This document shows, piece by piece, positions 19,061-27,037 of a stretch of 64,000 nt of DNA; the stretch's first letter is position 1, and each line of letters opens with the position of its first letter. The notes beneath the pieces were generated by a model, which saw only the letters and a program-made list of their open reading frames with translations, was not told the DNA's origin and made no database searches. The translations under genes were made by a program, and so were the position numbers. This DNA comes from KBS50 sp042666615 (GTDB lineage: Bacteria; Actinomycetota; Actinomycetes; Mycobacteriales; Micromonosporaceae): NCBI RefSeq assembly GCF_042666615.1, contig NZ_JBHTDD010000018.1, positions 100,449 to 164,448 of the forward strand. Direction: 5' to 3'.

Positions 19061-19439
19061 ACCGGGCCTGGTCCTGGACACCGGATGCCTGCTGGCCTAC
19101 ACCGAGGGGACCGAAGCGGTCGGTGGCCAGATATCGCAGGTCGCCGATCGAGGCCAGTCCGTAATCATCCCGGCCCTCTGCCTCGCCGCCGCCTATCGCC
19201 AGGTCAGAACCGACGGCTGGCCGCTACTCGACATCGTCGGCGACCTGGAGCACGTGCTCGTCACGTCGGTCGAGCACGACATGTGCTCGATCCTCGGCGG
19301 CTGGTCCCGGACGCTCGGCACCATGGACGTCGCCCAGGCCGCCATGGAGGCGGCCCGCACGTTCGCGCCGATCATGACGGATCGGCGGGAACTGCTGTCC
19401 GAGGTGCTGCCCAAGGAGTGGCCGATCATCGACCTGTGA
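19053..19439 (+). CDS. PIN-domain-like protein (VapC-type toxin candidate)
   Basis: 128 aa. VLDTGCLLAY at the N-terminus carries the first PIN aspartate (D9); D92 in GTMDVAQAAMEAA and D110 in IMTDRREL fit the later metal-binding acids. The usual glutamate of the second helix is replaced by alanines (CLAAAY, about 45-47). PIN toxins cleave tRNA or other RNA. The 8-base overlap with the RHH gene supports a toxin-antitoxin pair. Family call rests on short motifs, so a diverged or inactive toxin is possible. Confidence 0.65.
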   Translation: MSEPGLVLDTGCLLAYTEGTEAVGGQISQVADRGQSVIIPALCLAAAYRQVRTDGWPLLDIVGDLEHVLVTSVEHDMCSILGGWSRTLGTMDVAQAAMEAARTFAPIMTDRRELLSEVLPKEWPIIDL

Positions 19440-19565
19440 CGTGCGCACCAGGGGATTCGGCCACGGGATGACGCGTAGCCGAGTCCGGCACGGGGCATCA
19501 GAGTGCGCAGCTAGTCTCAGTACGCTCAGCGCTGTCGACCCGCAGCACCCCGGAGGTGGCCGAAC

Positions 19566-20969
19566 GTGACCGTCCGCAGCTCCTTTGTCGTAGTGGCCAA
19601 CCGCCTTCCGGTCGACGAGGTGAGCACGCCGGAGGGCCGGCAGTGGCGCCGCAGCCCCGGCGGGCTGGTCACCGCGTTGCACCCCGTCCTCGTCCAGCAC
19701 CAGGGCACCTGGGTGGGCTGGGCGGGCGGCGTGGGCGCCGCCCCCGAGCCGTTCGAACTGGACGGCATCGGCCTGCACCCGGTGCCGTTGAGCGCCGAGG
19801 AACTGGAGCGCTACTACGAGGGCCAGTCCAACGCCACCATCTGGCCGCTCTACCACGACGCGGTCGAGACACCCGCCTACAAACGCCGCTGGCGCGAGGC
19901 GTACCGCCTGGTGAACGCCCGGTTCGCGGAGGCCGCCGCGGAGGTGGCCGCCGAGGGAGCCACCGTCTGGGTGCAGGACTACCAGCTCCAGCTCGTCCCG
20001 GCGATGCTCCGCGAGCTGCGGCCGGACCTGCGGATCGGGTTCTTCCTGCACATCCCGTTCCCGCCGATCGAGCTGTTCATGCAGATGCCGCTACGCGCCG
20101 AGGTGCTGCGCGGCCTGCTCGGCGCCGACCTGGTCGGCTTCCAGCAGCGGCTGGCCGCGCAGAACTTCGTCCGGCTCGCCCGGCACCTGCTCGGCCTGCG
20201 GTACGAGGGCCAGATGATCCAGGTCGACGGGCGGCAGGTGAAGGCCGGCGCCTTCCCCATCTCGATCGATGTGGGTGAGATGGAGCGGCTCGCCGCCGAC
20301 CCGGCCATCCAGGCCCGCGCCAAGCAGATCCGCGCCGAACTGGGCGACCCCAAGACGATCATCCTCGGGGTGGACCGGCTCGACTACACCAAGGGCATCG
20401 AACTGCGCCTCAAGGCCTTCCGGGAACTGCTCTCCGACGGCAAGGTGACGGTCCCGGAGACGGTAATGGTCCAGGTGGCCACCCCCAGTCGCGAACGGGT
20501 CGAGCACTACCAGGCACTACGCGTCAAGGTCGAGCGCGAGGTGGGCCGGATCAACGGCGAGTACGGGAAGGTGGGAGTCCCCGCCGTTCACTATCTCCAC
20601 CAGTCGTACAGTCGCAGCGAACTGGCCGCGCTGTACTGCGCGGCCGACGTGATGATGGTGACCCCACTGCGAGACGGGATGAACCTGGTGGCCAAGGAGT
20701 ACGTCGCGTGCCGCGCCGACACCGGCGGGGCGCTCGTGCTCAGTGAATTCGCCGGCGCGGCCACCGAGCTGCGCCAGGCGTTCCTGTGCAATCCGCACGA
20801 CCCGGAGGGCGTCAAGGACGCCCTGCTACGGGCCGTACACGTGGACAAGGTGGAGGCGCGCAGACGGATGCGGCTCATGCAACGCCACCTGCGTACCCAT
20901 GACGTGGGGCATTGGGCCCGCTCGTTCCTGCGGGAGCTGGGCGTGCCGGAGACGGAGCCGGCGACGTGA
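19566..20969 (+). CDS. otsA: Alpha,alpha-trehalose-phosphate synthase
   Basis: 467-aa GT20 glycosyltransferase that makes trehalose 6-phosphate from a nucleotide-glucose and glucose 6-phosphate. Shows FVVVANRLPV with the N-terminal loop SPGGLVTALHPVL, the glucose-6-P contact region, the nucleotide-sugar segment ILGVDRLDYTKGIELRLKAF, and RDGMNLVAKEYVACR near residue 365. Start GTG with GGAGGTGGCC upstream. The stop overlaps the OtsB-GH15 start by 4 bases. Trehalose is a main compatible solute in actinobacteria. Confidence 0.96.
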   Translation: MTVRSSFVVVANRLPVDEVSTPEGRQWRRSPGGLVTALHPVLVQHQGTWVGWAGGVGAAPEPFELDGIGLHPVPLSAEELERYYEGQSNATIWPLYHDAVETPAYKRRWREAYRLVNARFAEAAAEVAAEGATVWVQDYQLQLVPAMLRELRPDLRIGFFLHIPFPPIELFMQMPLRAEVLRGLLGADLVGFQQRLAAQNFVRLARHLLGLRYEGQMIQVDGRQVKAGAFPISIDVGEMERLAADPAIQARAKQIRAELGDPKTIILGVDRLDYTKGIELRLKAFRELLSDGKVTVPETVMVQVATPSRERVEHYQALRVKVEREVGRINGEYGKVGVPAVHYLHQSYSRSELAALYCAADVMMVTPLRDGMNLVAKEYVACRADTGGALVLSEFAGAATELRQAFLCNPHDPEGVKDALLRAVHVDKVEARRRMRLMQRHLRTHDVGHWARSFLRELGVPETEPAT

Positions 20970-23569
20970 GTTCCGCACTCATGGATGCCCGGCGCGGCGC
21001 GGACGGCATGGACCAGGCGCTGCGCTCGGCCGTCGGGCGGATCGCCCGCTCGCCGCAACTGCTTATCGCCTGCGACTACGACGGCACCCTCGCCCCGATC
21101 GTCGAGGATCCGACCAAGGCGGTGCCGCTGCCGGAATCGGTGGCCGCCGTCCGCGCGCTGGCCGCCCTGCCGCAGACCACCGTCGCGGTGGTTTCCGGGC
21201 GGGCGCTGCGCGACCTGGCCACGCTCTCCCGGCTGCCCAGCGAGGTGCACCTGGTGGGCAGCCACGGCTCGGAGTTCGACATCGGCTTCGTCGAGCGGCT
21301 GGCCCCCGAGTTGATCGAGGTCCGCGCCCGGTTGCGCAACGAGCTGCGGCAGATCGTCGCCGACCGGCCCGGGGTACGCCTGGAGCGCAAGCCGGCGAGC
21401 GTGGCCGTGCACGTGCGGGGCGTCGACCCGGAGATCGCCTCGGCGGTCGTCGAGGCGGTTCGGTCCGGCCCGGGGACCTGGCCGGACGTGACGATCACCC
21501 AGGGCAAGGAGGTCATCGAGCTGTCGGTGATCCCCACGAACAAGGGTGCCGCGGTGGATCAGCTCCGCACCCAGCTCTCGGCGAGCGCGGTGCTGTTCAT
21601 CGGGGACGATGTCACCGACGAGACGGTCTTCACCAATCTGCACGGCCCCGACGTGGGCATCAAGATCGGTGCCGGCGAGACGGGAGCCGGCTACCGGGTC
21701 GGTGAGCCGATCGACGCGGCCCGACTGCTGGGCCTGCTGCTGGAGTTGCGGCGGACCTGGCTGTTCGGTGAGCGGGCGGTGCCGATCGAGCGGCACTCGA
21801 TGCTGGCCAACGGACGGACCGTGGCGTTGCTCACCCCGGAGGCCCGGGTCACCTGGCTGTGCCACCCCAAGCCGGACTCGCCGGCGATCTTCGCCGACCT
21901 GCTCGGCGGGAACCCGGCGGGGCACTTCTCGGTGGCCCCGGAGCGTGGCGGCATCCCGCTGGGCCAGCGCTACCGGACGAACACGATGACCCTGGAAACC
22001 CGCTGGTCCGGGTTGACCGTCACCGACTGGCTGGACCGGCCCTCGCTCGACGACGTGCCCGCCGGATCGACTGTGGTGTCCGGCGACTCGACCCTGGTCC
22101 GGGTGCTCACCGGCTCCGGCCGGGTGCGCCTGGAGTTCGCCCCGAGGCCCGAGTTCGGGCAGGTAGCCGTGCAGCTTCAACCGCTCGGGGACGGGCTGCT
22201 GGTGCTCGGTTCGAACGAGCCGGTGAGCCTCTACTCTCCCGGCGTCGACTGGGAGATCCACGAGGACGGCAACTTCGAGACCGCCCGGGCGGTGGTCGAC
22301 CTGTCGGCCGCCGGCGGCTCGGTCGTCTGCGAACTACGGTTCGGCTCGCACGATCTGGAACATCACCGCCTCCCGATCGGCGAGCGCCAGGCGCTGGCCG
22401 AGCGGCCGTGGAAGGACTGGGTGGCCGGGCTCGACCTGCCCGGGGTCGAACGGGAGATGGTGGCGCGCAGCGCACTCACCCTGAGAGGGCTCTGCCACGA
22501 GGCCTCCGGCTCCATCCTCGCGGCGGCCACCACCTCGCTGCCCGAGGAGGTCGGTGGCGTCCGGAACTGGGACTACCGGTACTGCTGGCTGCGGGACGCG
22601 GCGATGAGCGCGCGGGCGCTTGTCGACCTCGGCTCCCTCACCGAGGCCGAGGCGCTGCTGCGCTGGGTCGACGGGGTCGTCGAACGGACCGGCGGCCACC
22701 CGGAACGGTTGCACCCCCTCTACACCGTCGACGGGTACGAGTTGGGCGCCGAGGCGGTCATCGACACGCTGCCCGGCTGGGCCGGTTCCCGGCCGGTGCG
22801 GGTCGGAAACCTGGCGAACCACCAGCTCCAACTCGACGTCTTCGGCCCGATCGCCGACCTGCTGGCGGCCGTCGCCGACCGCCGCGGCTCGGTCCGGGAC
22901 GAGGAGTGGCGGGTCCTGGACTCCATGGTCGAGGCGGTCCGGCGCCGGTGGCACGAGCCGGACCACGGGCTGTGGGAGGCCCGGTTGCCGCCCCGCCACC
23001 ACGTCTTCTCCAAGGTCATGTGCTGGATGACCGTGGACCGGGCGCTGCACATGGTGCGCCGGCACCTCGGTGAGGAGCGCCCCGAGTGGGAGCGGTTGCG
23101 CGACCGGATCGCGCACAACGTCCTGGAGTACGGCTGGCATCCGGACTCCGAGGCGTACTCGGTGGCGTACGGGCACGAGGAGATGGACGCGTCCTCGCTG
23201 TGGATTGGCCTGTCCGGGCTGCTGTCGGACGACGATCCCCGGTTCCTGGCCACCGTGCTGCGGATCGAGGCGGACCTGCGCAGCGGGCCGGTCGTCTACC
23301 GGTACCACTGGGACGACGGCCTGCCCGGCCGGGAGGGCGGCTTCCACGTCTGCACCGCCTGGCTCGTCGAGGCGTACCTGCGGACCGGACGCCGGACGGA
23401 CGCCGAGGAACTGTTCCAGCAGATGCTGGACACCGCCGGTCCGACCGGCCTGCTCCCCGAGCAGTACGATCCGCTCGCCGAGCGCGGCCTGGGCAACCAC
23501 CCGCAGGCGTACAGCCATCTCGGCCTGATCCGCTGCGCCCTCCTCCTAGACGGCCGCCCCCTCCCCTGA
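20966..23569 (+). CDS. Trehalose-6-phosphate phosphatase fused to GH15 glucoamylase/trehalase-like domain
   Basis: 867-aa fusion. Residues ~20-255 are an HAD trehalose-phosphatase: nucleophile D37 and D39 in DYDGTLAP, and GDDVTDE near 215. Residues ~270-860 are a family 15 glycoside hydrolase: N-terminal beta region (MLANGRTVALL, EARVTWLCHPKPDSP) and an (alpha/alpha)6 barrel with RNWDYRYCWLRDA and the C-terminal catalytic-glutamate segment GLLPEQYDP. GTG start overlaps otsA. It therefore joins the enzyme that completes trehalose with one of a family that includes actinobacterial trehalases. True substrate of the hydrolase half is unproven. The stop is followed 20 bases later by hairpin repeat copy 1. 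Confidence 0.93.
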   Translation: MSSALMDARRGADGMDQALRSAVGRIARSPQLLIACDYDGTLAPIVEDPTKAVPLPESVAAVRALAALPQTTVAVVSGRALRDLATLSRLPSEVHLVGSHGSEFDIGFVERLAPELIEVRARLRNELRQIVADRPGVRLERKPASVAVHVRGVDPEIASAVVEAVRSGPGTWPDVTITQGKEVIELSVIPTNKGAAVDQLRTQLSASAVLFIGDDVTDETVFTNLHGPDVGIKIGAGETGAGYRVGEPIDAARLLGLLLELRRTWLFGERAVPIERHSMLANGRTVALLTPEARVTWLCHPKPDSPAIFADLLGGNPAGHFSVAPERGGIPLGQRYRTNTMTLETRWSGLTVTDWLDRPSLDDVPAGSTVVSGDSTLVRVLTGSGRVRLEFAPRPEFGQVAVQLQPLGDGLLVLGSNEPVSLYSPGVDWEIHEDGNFETARAVVDLSAAGGSVVCELRFGSHDLEHHRLPIGERQALAERPWKDWVAGLDLPGVEREMVARSALTLRGLCHEASGSILAAATTSLPEEVGGVRNWDYRYCWLRDAAMSARALVDLGSLTEAEALLRWVDGVVERTGGHPERLHPLYTVDGYELGAEAVIDTLPGWAGSRPVRVGNLANHQLQLDVFGPIADLLAAVADRRGSVRDEEWRVLDSMVEAVRRRWHEPDHGLWEARLPPRHHVFSKVMCWMTVDRALHMVRRHLGEERPEWERLRDRIAHNVLEYGWHPDSEAYSVAYGHEEMDASSLWIGLSGLLSDDDPRFLATVLRIEADLRSGPVVYRYHWDDGLPGREGGFHVCTAWLVEAYLRTGRRTDAEELFQQMLDTAGPTGLLPEQYDPLAERGLGNHPQAYSHLGLIRCALLLDGRPLP

Positions 23570-23589
23570 CAGTCCTCCCCCCACCCCAC

Positions 23590-23667
23590 CCCCCCGCGCC
23601 GATCTAGGGCAGATGGTCGTGATTGGAGATCAAACAGCGACCATCTGCCCTAGATCGGCGCGGGGGG
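23590..23667. repeat. Dispersed hairpin element, copy 1
   Basis: A 30-bp perfect stem (23590-23619 with 23638-23667) and an 18-base loop (23620-23637). The core reads GATCTAGGGCAGATGGTCG on the left arm. Outer ends are C-runs (left) and G-runs (right, two runs of six). It fills the 105-base gap between the convergent OtsB-GH15 gene and a reductase gene, so it may act as a bidirectional terminator. Two more copies are at 61.7 and 63.9 kb. The first half of the loop (TGATTGGAGATC) is identical in all three. Confidence 0.9.
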
Positions 23668-23674
23668 TGGGGGG

Positions 23675-24256
23675 TCAGTAGGCGACGGTGAATCGTTGCC
23701 TGACGAAGGTGTGCTGCTCCAGCGCATCGACGGCGGCCGCGGCGAAGTCAGCCACGGTGATGCGGCTCTCGCCTCGCTCGTCGGTGATGGGGGTGTCCCG
23801 CGCCTCGGCACGGTACCTGCCGGTGCGGTCCCCGGGCACGAGATGGACGGGCGGGGGGCTGAGGTAGGACCAGGCGATGCCGTTGCCGCCCTCGACCAGG
23901 ATCCGCAGCGCGGCGGCCTGGTCGAGGGTGGTCTGCTTGTACTGGGCGGGGAAGTGCGGTGCGTCGACGTACCGCCGGCCGGACGGATCGAGCAGACTCC
24001 CGCCCCCGCCGATGAACAGCAGCCGGGCGACGTGTGCCTCGACCAGCGCGGCGGCGGCCCGGGACACCAGACCGTCGCCGCCTTTCACCGACACGACAAC
24101 CGCGTCGTGGCCGGCGGTCGACCGGTGGATCTGGAGGGGATCGCGGACGTCGAGGTCTGTGCTGGACAGGGCGGTGACCTGATGGCCCCGGGTGCTGGCC
24201 TCGCGGGCCACGGCACCGCCGAGGTTGCCGGTCGCGCCGATGACGGCGATTCTCAT
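23675..24256 (-). CDS. NAD(P)-binding oxidoreductase (atypical SDR, YwnB-like)
   Basis: 193 aa. Rossmann start MRIAVIGATGNLGGAVA with GxxGxxG at 7-13; then LLFIGGGGSLLDPSG and the C-terminal segment typical of NmrA/atypical short-chain dehydrogenases. No catalytic YxxxK triad is obvious, which is normal for this group. The ATG overlaps the stop of the hydrolase gene by 4 bases, so both are one operon under the divergent CGNR protein gene. Substrate unknown. Confidence 0.85.
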   Translation of the reverse strand: MRIAVIGATGNLGGAVAREASTRGHQVTALSSTDLDVRDPLQIHRSTAGHDAVVVSVKGGDGLVSRAAAALVEAHVARLLFIGGGGSLLDPSGRRYVDAPHFPAQYKQTTLDQAAALRILVEGGNGIAWSYLSPPPVHLVPGDRTGRYRAEARDTPITDERGESRITVADFAAAAVDALEQHTFVRQRFTVAY

Positions 24257-25080
24257 GTGATTCTCCTCAGGAAGTCGTCGATGAGTCCGCTGATCTCCGG
24301 GAGCTTCTCCTCCAACGCGAAGTGGCCGGTCGGCAGCACGTGGACCTCGGCCTCCGGCAGGTCACGTCGGTAGGCGTGGGCGCCCGCCTCCGGGAAGAAG
24401 GCGTCATCGCGGCCCCAGACGACAAGCGTTCGGGGCTGGTGGGTGCGGAACCAGGACTGCCAGGCCGGATAGCGCGCGACGTTGCCGACGTAGTCGCGGG
24501 CCAGCGCGAACTGTGCCTGTCGGCGTCCCGGGCGGTCGAGGAAGTGTTGGTCGAGGGTCCAGCCGTCCGGTGCGATAAGCGAGACGTCGCTGGCTCCTCC
24601 CTCGTACTGGCCACGGGTCACCGGCAGGGAGAACAGGTCCTCGGTCGGCTCCGGGATGAGTTTGCGGGCGAGGTCGGACAGGCCCTCGTCGTAGGCGTTG
24701 GCGTTCTGCACGATGAGCCCGGCGATCCAGTCCGGGTGCCGCTCCGCGAGGCGGAAGCCGACCGGGCCGCCGAAGTCGAACGCGTACAGCACGAACCGGG
24801 TCAGGCCGAGGTGCTGGACGAAGCCCTCCATCACGTCGGCCAGCCGGTCGAAGGAGTACGTGAACCCGGCGGGCACCTCGGTGTGGCCGAATCCCGGGTA
24901 GTCGGGCGCGATCATCTGGTACCGGTGGCCGAGGGCGTCCATGAGTCGGCGGTACTGGTGGGAGCCGCTGGGGAAGCCGTGCAGCAGGAGCACCGGTAGC
25001 GCCTCGGCGGGTCCCGTCCGCCGGTGGAACACCCGGACACCGTCGACATCTACGAAGGCGTGCCGGATCTGGGGAACCAT
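24253..25080 (-). CDS. Alpha/beta hydrolase, haloalkane dehalogenase / epoxide hydrolase-like
   Basis: 275 aa. Oxyanion motif LLLHGFPSGS (~31-40); nucleophile aspartate in FDFGGPVG (~100-107), as in haloalkane dehalogenases and epoxide hydrolases rather than a serine esterase; acid in LVVWGRDDAFF and histidine in LPTGHFALEE. Preceded by a strong AAGGAGG site 7 bases from ATG 25080. First gene of a two-gene operon with the reductase, divergent from the CGNR protein. Real substrate not predictable. Confidence 0.9.
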   Translation of the reverse strand: MVPQIRHAFVDVDGVRVFHRRTGPAEALPVLLLHGFPSGSHQYRRLMDALGHRYQMIAPDYPGFGHTEVPAGFTYSFDRLADVMEGFVQHLGLTRFVLYAFDFGGPVGFRLAERHPDWIAGLIVQNANAYDEGLSDLARKLIPEPTEDLFSLPVTRGQYEGGASDVSLIAPDGWTLDQHFLDRPGRRQAQFALARDYVGNVARYPAWQSWFRTHQPRTLVVWGRDDAFFPEAGAHAYRRDLPEAEVHVLPTGHFALEEKLPEISGLIDDFLRRIT

Positions 25081-25111
25081 TCACATGCCTCCTTTCTGTG
25101 AAGACCCATTA

Positions 25112-25140
25112 GTCTTAGCTCGGAGCAACTAACGTGTCAA
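25112..25140 (-). promoter_or_regulatory. Sigma70-type promoter for hydrolase-reductase operon
   Basis: On the minus strand, -35 TTGACA (25140-25135) and -10 TAAGAC (25117-25112) are separated by exactly 17 bases, ending about 31 bases before the ATG. This stretch, of low GC compared with its surroundings, is shared with the divergent CGNR gene, whose ATG (25163) is preceded by TACCAT and no ribosome site. TTAG and CTAA half-sites flank a short spacer (25115-25132) and may bind a regulator. Confidence 0.6.
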
Positions 25141-25162
25141 GTGCGTGATGTACCATTAATAG

Positions 25163-25699
25163 ATGCAGCCGCTCACCGGCGGTCCCCTCGCCCTGGACCT
25201 GGTCAACACGCTCACCAGAGACTTCGACGCGCTCGACGACCCGCAGCCGTGGTTCGCCCGACAGGCCGGACGGCTCGCGGCCCCGGCACACCTCAGCACC
25301 GCCGACGTGGACGCCGTTCGCGAGTTGCGCGCACACGTCCGCACCGCCGTGGACGCGGTACGGCACGGCGCCGCGCCAGCGCCTGCCACGCTGACGGCGC
25401 TCAACGACCTCACCCGGGCCGCTCCCGCCTACCGGATCATCGAACCGGACCTGCGCCTCGCCGTCCGCCACCACGGTGATCCACGGGCGATCCTCCTGGC
25501 CCAACTGGCCGACGCCGCCCTCGACCTGCTCACCGATCCGAAAGCCCGTACCATCCGCGCCTGCGAGGGGCACGGATGCCGGATGCTGTTCCTGCCCGCC
25601 CACCCCAGTCGTCGCTGGTGCTCACCGGACCTCTGCGGTAACCGGGCACGGGTCTCCCGCCACTACCACCGCCGCCACAAGGCCCAGCCCGACCGGTGA
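25163..25699 (+). CDS. ABATE / CGNR zinc-finger domain protein (putative regulator)
   Basis: 178 aa. N-terminal ABATE domain (GGPLALDLVNTLTRDFDALDDP) for a presumed ligand, and C-terminal CGNR zinc finger with two CxxxxC pairs (CEGHGC and CSPDLC) ending in GNRARVSRHYHRR. Proteins of this type are thought to be stress-responsive transcription regulators. Divergent from the hydrolase-reductase operon, so it likely controls that operon. The mRNA may be leaderless. Ends 21 bases from the converging cobA gene. Confidence 0.9.
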   Translation: MQPLTGGPLALDLVNTLTRDFDALDDPQPWFARQAGRLAAPAHLSTADVDAVRELRAHVRTAVDAVRHGAAPAPATLTALNDLTRAAPAYRIIEPDLRLAVRHHGDPRAILLAQLADAALDLLTDPKARTIRACEGHGCRMLFLPAHPSRRWCSPDLCGNRARVSRHYHRRHKAQPDR

Positions 25700-25720
25700 T
25701 CCCCGGGAAAGCTGAACCGC

Positions 25721-27037
25721 TCACCTACCACGGGCGAGGGTTTCCCGGAGGGCATCGGAGACCTCGACCACGTCGCCCACCACCACGAGAGCGGGCGGCC
25801 GGATCGCGGCGGCGGCGGTGTCGACGGCCACGGCCGCCAGCGTCGAACGGACCACCCGCTGCTCCCCCGTGGTCGCCTCCTGAATCACCGCGGCCGGGGT
25901 CCCCGGTGGCCTGCCGTGCGCCTGGAGGACGGCGGCGATCGCGGCCAGGTTGCGCAGCCCCATGAGGATCACCAGGGTGCCGCGCAGCCTGGCCAGCGCC
26001 GGCCAGTCGACAAGGGACGCGGCGTCGTCCGGCGCCAGGTGCCCGGAGAGCACGGTGAACTCGTGCGCGACGCCGCGGTGGGTGACCGGGATCCCGGCCG
26101 CCGCCGGACCGGCAATGGCGCTACTCACGCCGGGGACCACGGTCACCGGCACGCCGGCCGCCGCGCAGGCCAGCAGTTCCTCGCCACCCCGCCCGAAGAC
26201 GTACGGGTCGCCACCCTTGAGACGGACGACCCAGGCACCGGCGAGGGCCCGGTCCACCAGGATCCGGTTGATCTCCTCCTGGGCTCGCGCCGGCCCGTAC
26301 GGGATCTTCGACGCGTCGACAAGCTCGACCTCCGGGCGCAATTCGTCCAGCAGCAGCCCGGGGATCAGCCGGTCGACGACCACCACGTCCGCCTCGGCGA
26401 GCAACCGGCGGCCGCGTACGGTGATCAGTTCGGGGTCGCCGGGACCGGCGCCGACGAGGGCGACCCGCCCGGCCACACCGGCGGCGCCAACCCGGTCGCC
26501 GGTGCTCCTCGGACCGCCCGCGGCGGCGCCCTTCCGTTCCAGCAGGTCGGTGATGGCGTCCCGGACGGCGACCGCCCGGCGCGGGGTGCCACCCAGCACC
26601 GCCACGGTGACCGGGCCCTGCCGGGTGACCGCCGGGGTCCACGCGGTGGCGGCGGTCCGGTCGTCGGCGCGGACGCAGAACACCCGCCGCTCCTGCGCCG
26701 CGACGCTTACCTGTGCCGCGGCCGCCGGGTCGTCCACCGCCGTCTGCACCAGCCAGGCGCCGTCGACGTCGTCGGGCTGGAACCGGCGCGGAATCCAGCG
26801 CAGCCGACCCGCGTCGGCGTGCGCGCGCAGTGCCGGGGTCAGCTCCGGCGCGACGAGGTCCACCACGGCACCCGCGGCGAGCAGGGCCGGCATCCGCCGG
26901 GTCGCCACCGCGCCGCCGCCGACCACGAGGACCCGTCGACCGGCCAACCTCAGCGCCAACGGGTACATCTCCGGGCCGGCAGGCTCGGCGCCCTCGCCGA
27001 CCGGACGTCCACCCTCCCCGGCGCTGTCGTGCGTCAT
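25721..27037 (-). CDS. Siroheme synthase / uroporphyrinogen-III C-methyltransferase (CysG-type fusion)
   Basis: 438 aa. Residues ~24-170 are the precorrin-2 dehydrogenase (CysG-N) domain with VLVVGGGAVATRRMPALL; ~195-435 are the SAM-dependent uroporphyrinogen-III methyltransferase, with GAGPGDPELITVRG, RLKGGDPYVFGRGGEE, and PGVSSAIAGPAAAGIPVTHRG. Together they convert uroporphyrinogen III to precorrin-2 and on to sirohydrochlorin, the entry to B12 or siroheme. Stop codon of this gene faces the CGNR gene; its ATG overlaps the cobT stop by 4 bases. Confidence 0.94.
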   Translation of the reverse strand: MTHDSAGEGGRPVGEGAEPAGPEMYPLALRLAGRRVLVVGGGAVATRRMPALLAAGAVVDLVAPELTPALRAHADAGRLRWIPRRFQPDDVDGAWLVQTAVDDPAAAAQVSVAAQERRVFCVRADDRTAATAWTPAVTRQGPVTVAVLGGTPRRAVAVRDAITDLLERKGAAAGGPRSTGDRVGAAGVAGRVALVGAGPGDPELITVRGRRLLAEADVVVVDRLIPGLLLDELRPEVELVDASKIPYGPARAQEEINRILVDRALAGAWVVRLKGGDPYVFGRGGEELLACAAAGVPVTVVPGVSSAIAGPAAAGIPVTHRGVAHEFTVLSGHLAPDDAASLVDWPALARLRGTLVILMGLRNLAAIAAVLQAHGRPPGTPAAVIQEATTGEQRVVRSTLAAVAVDTAAAAIRPPALVVVGDVVEVSDALRETLARGR

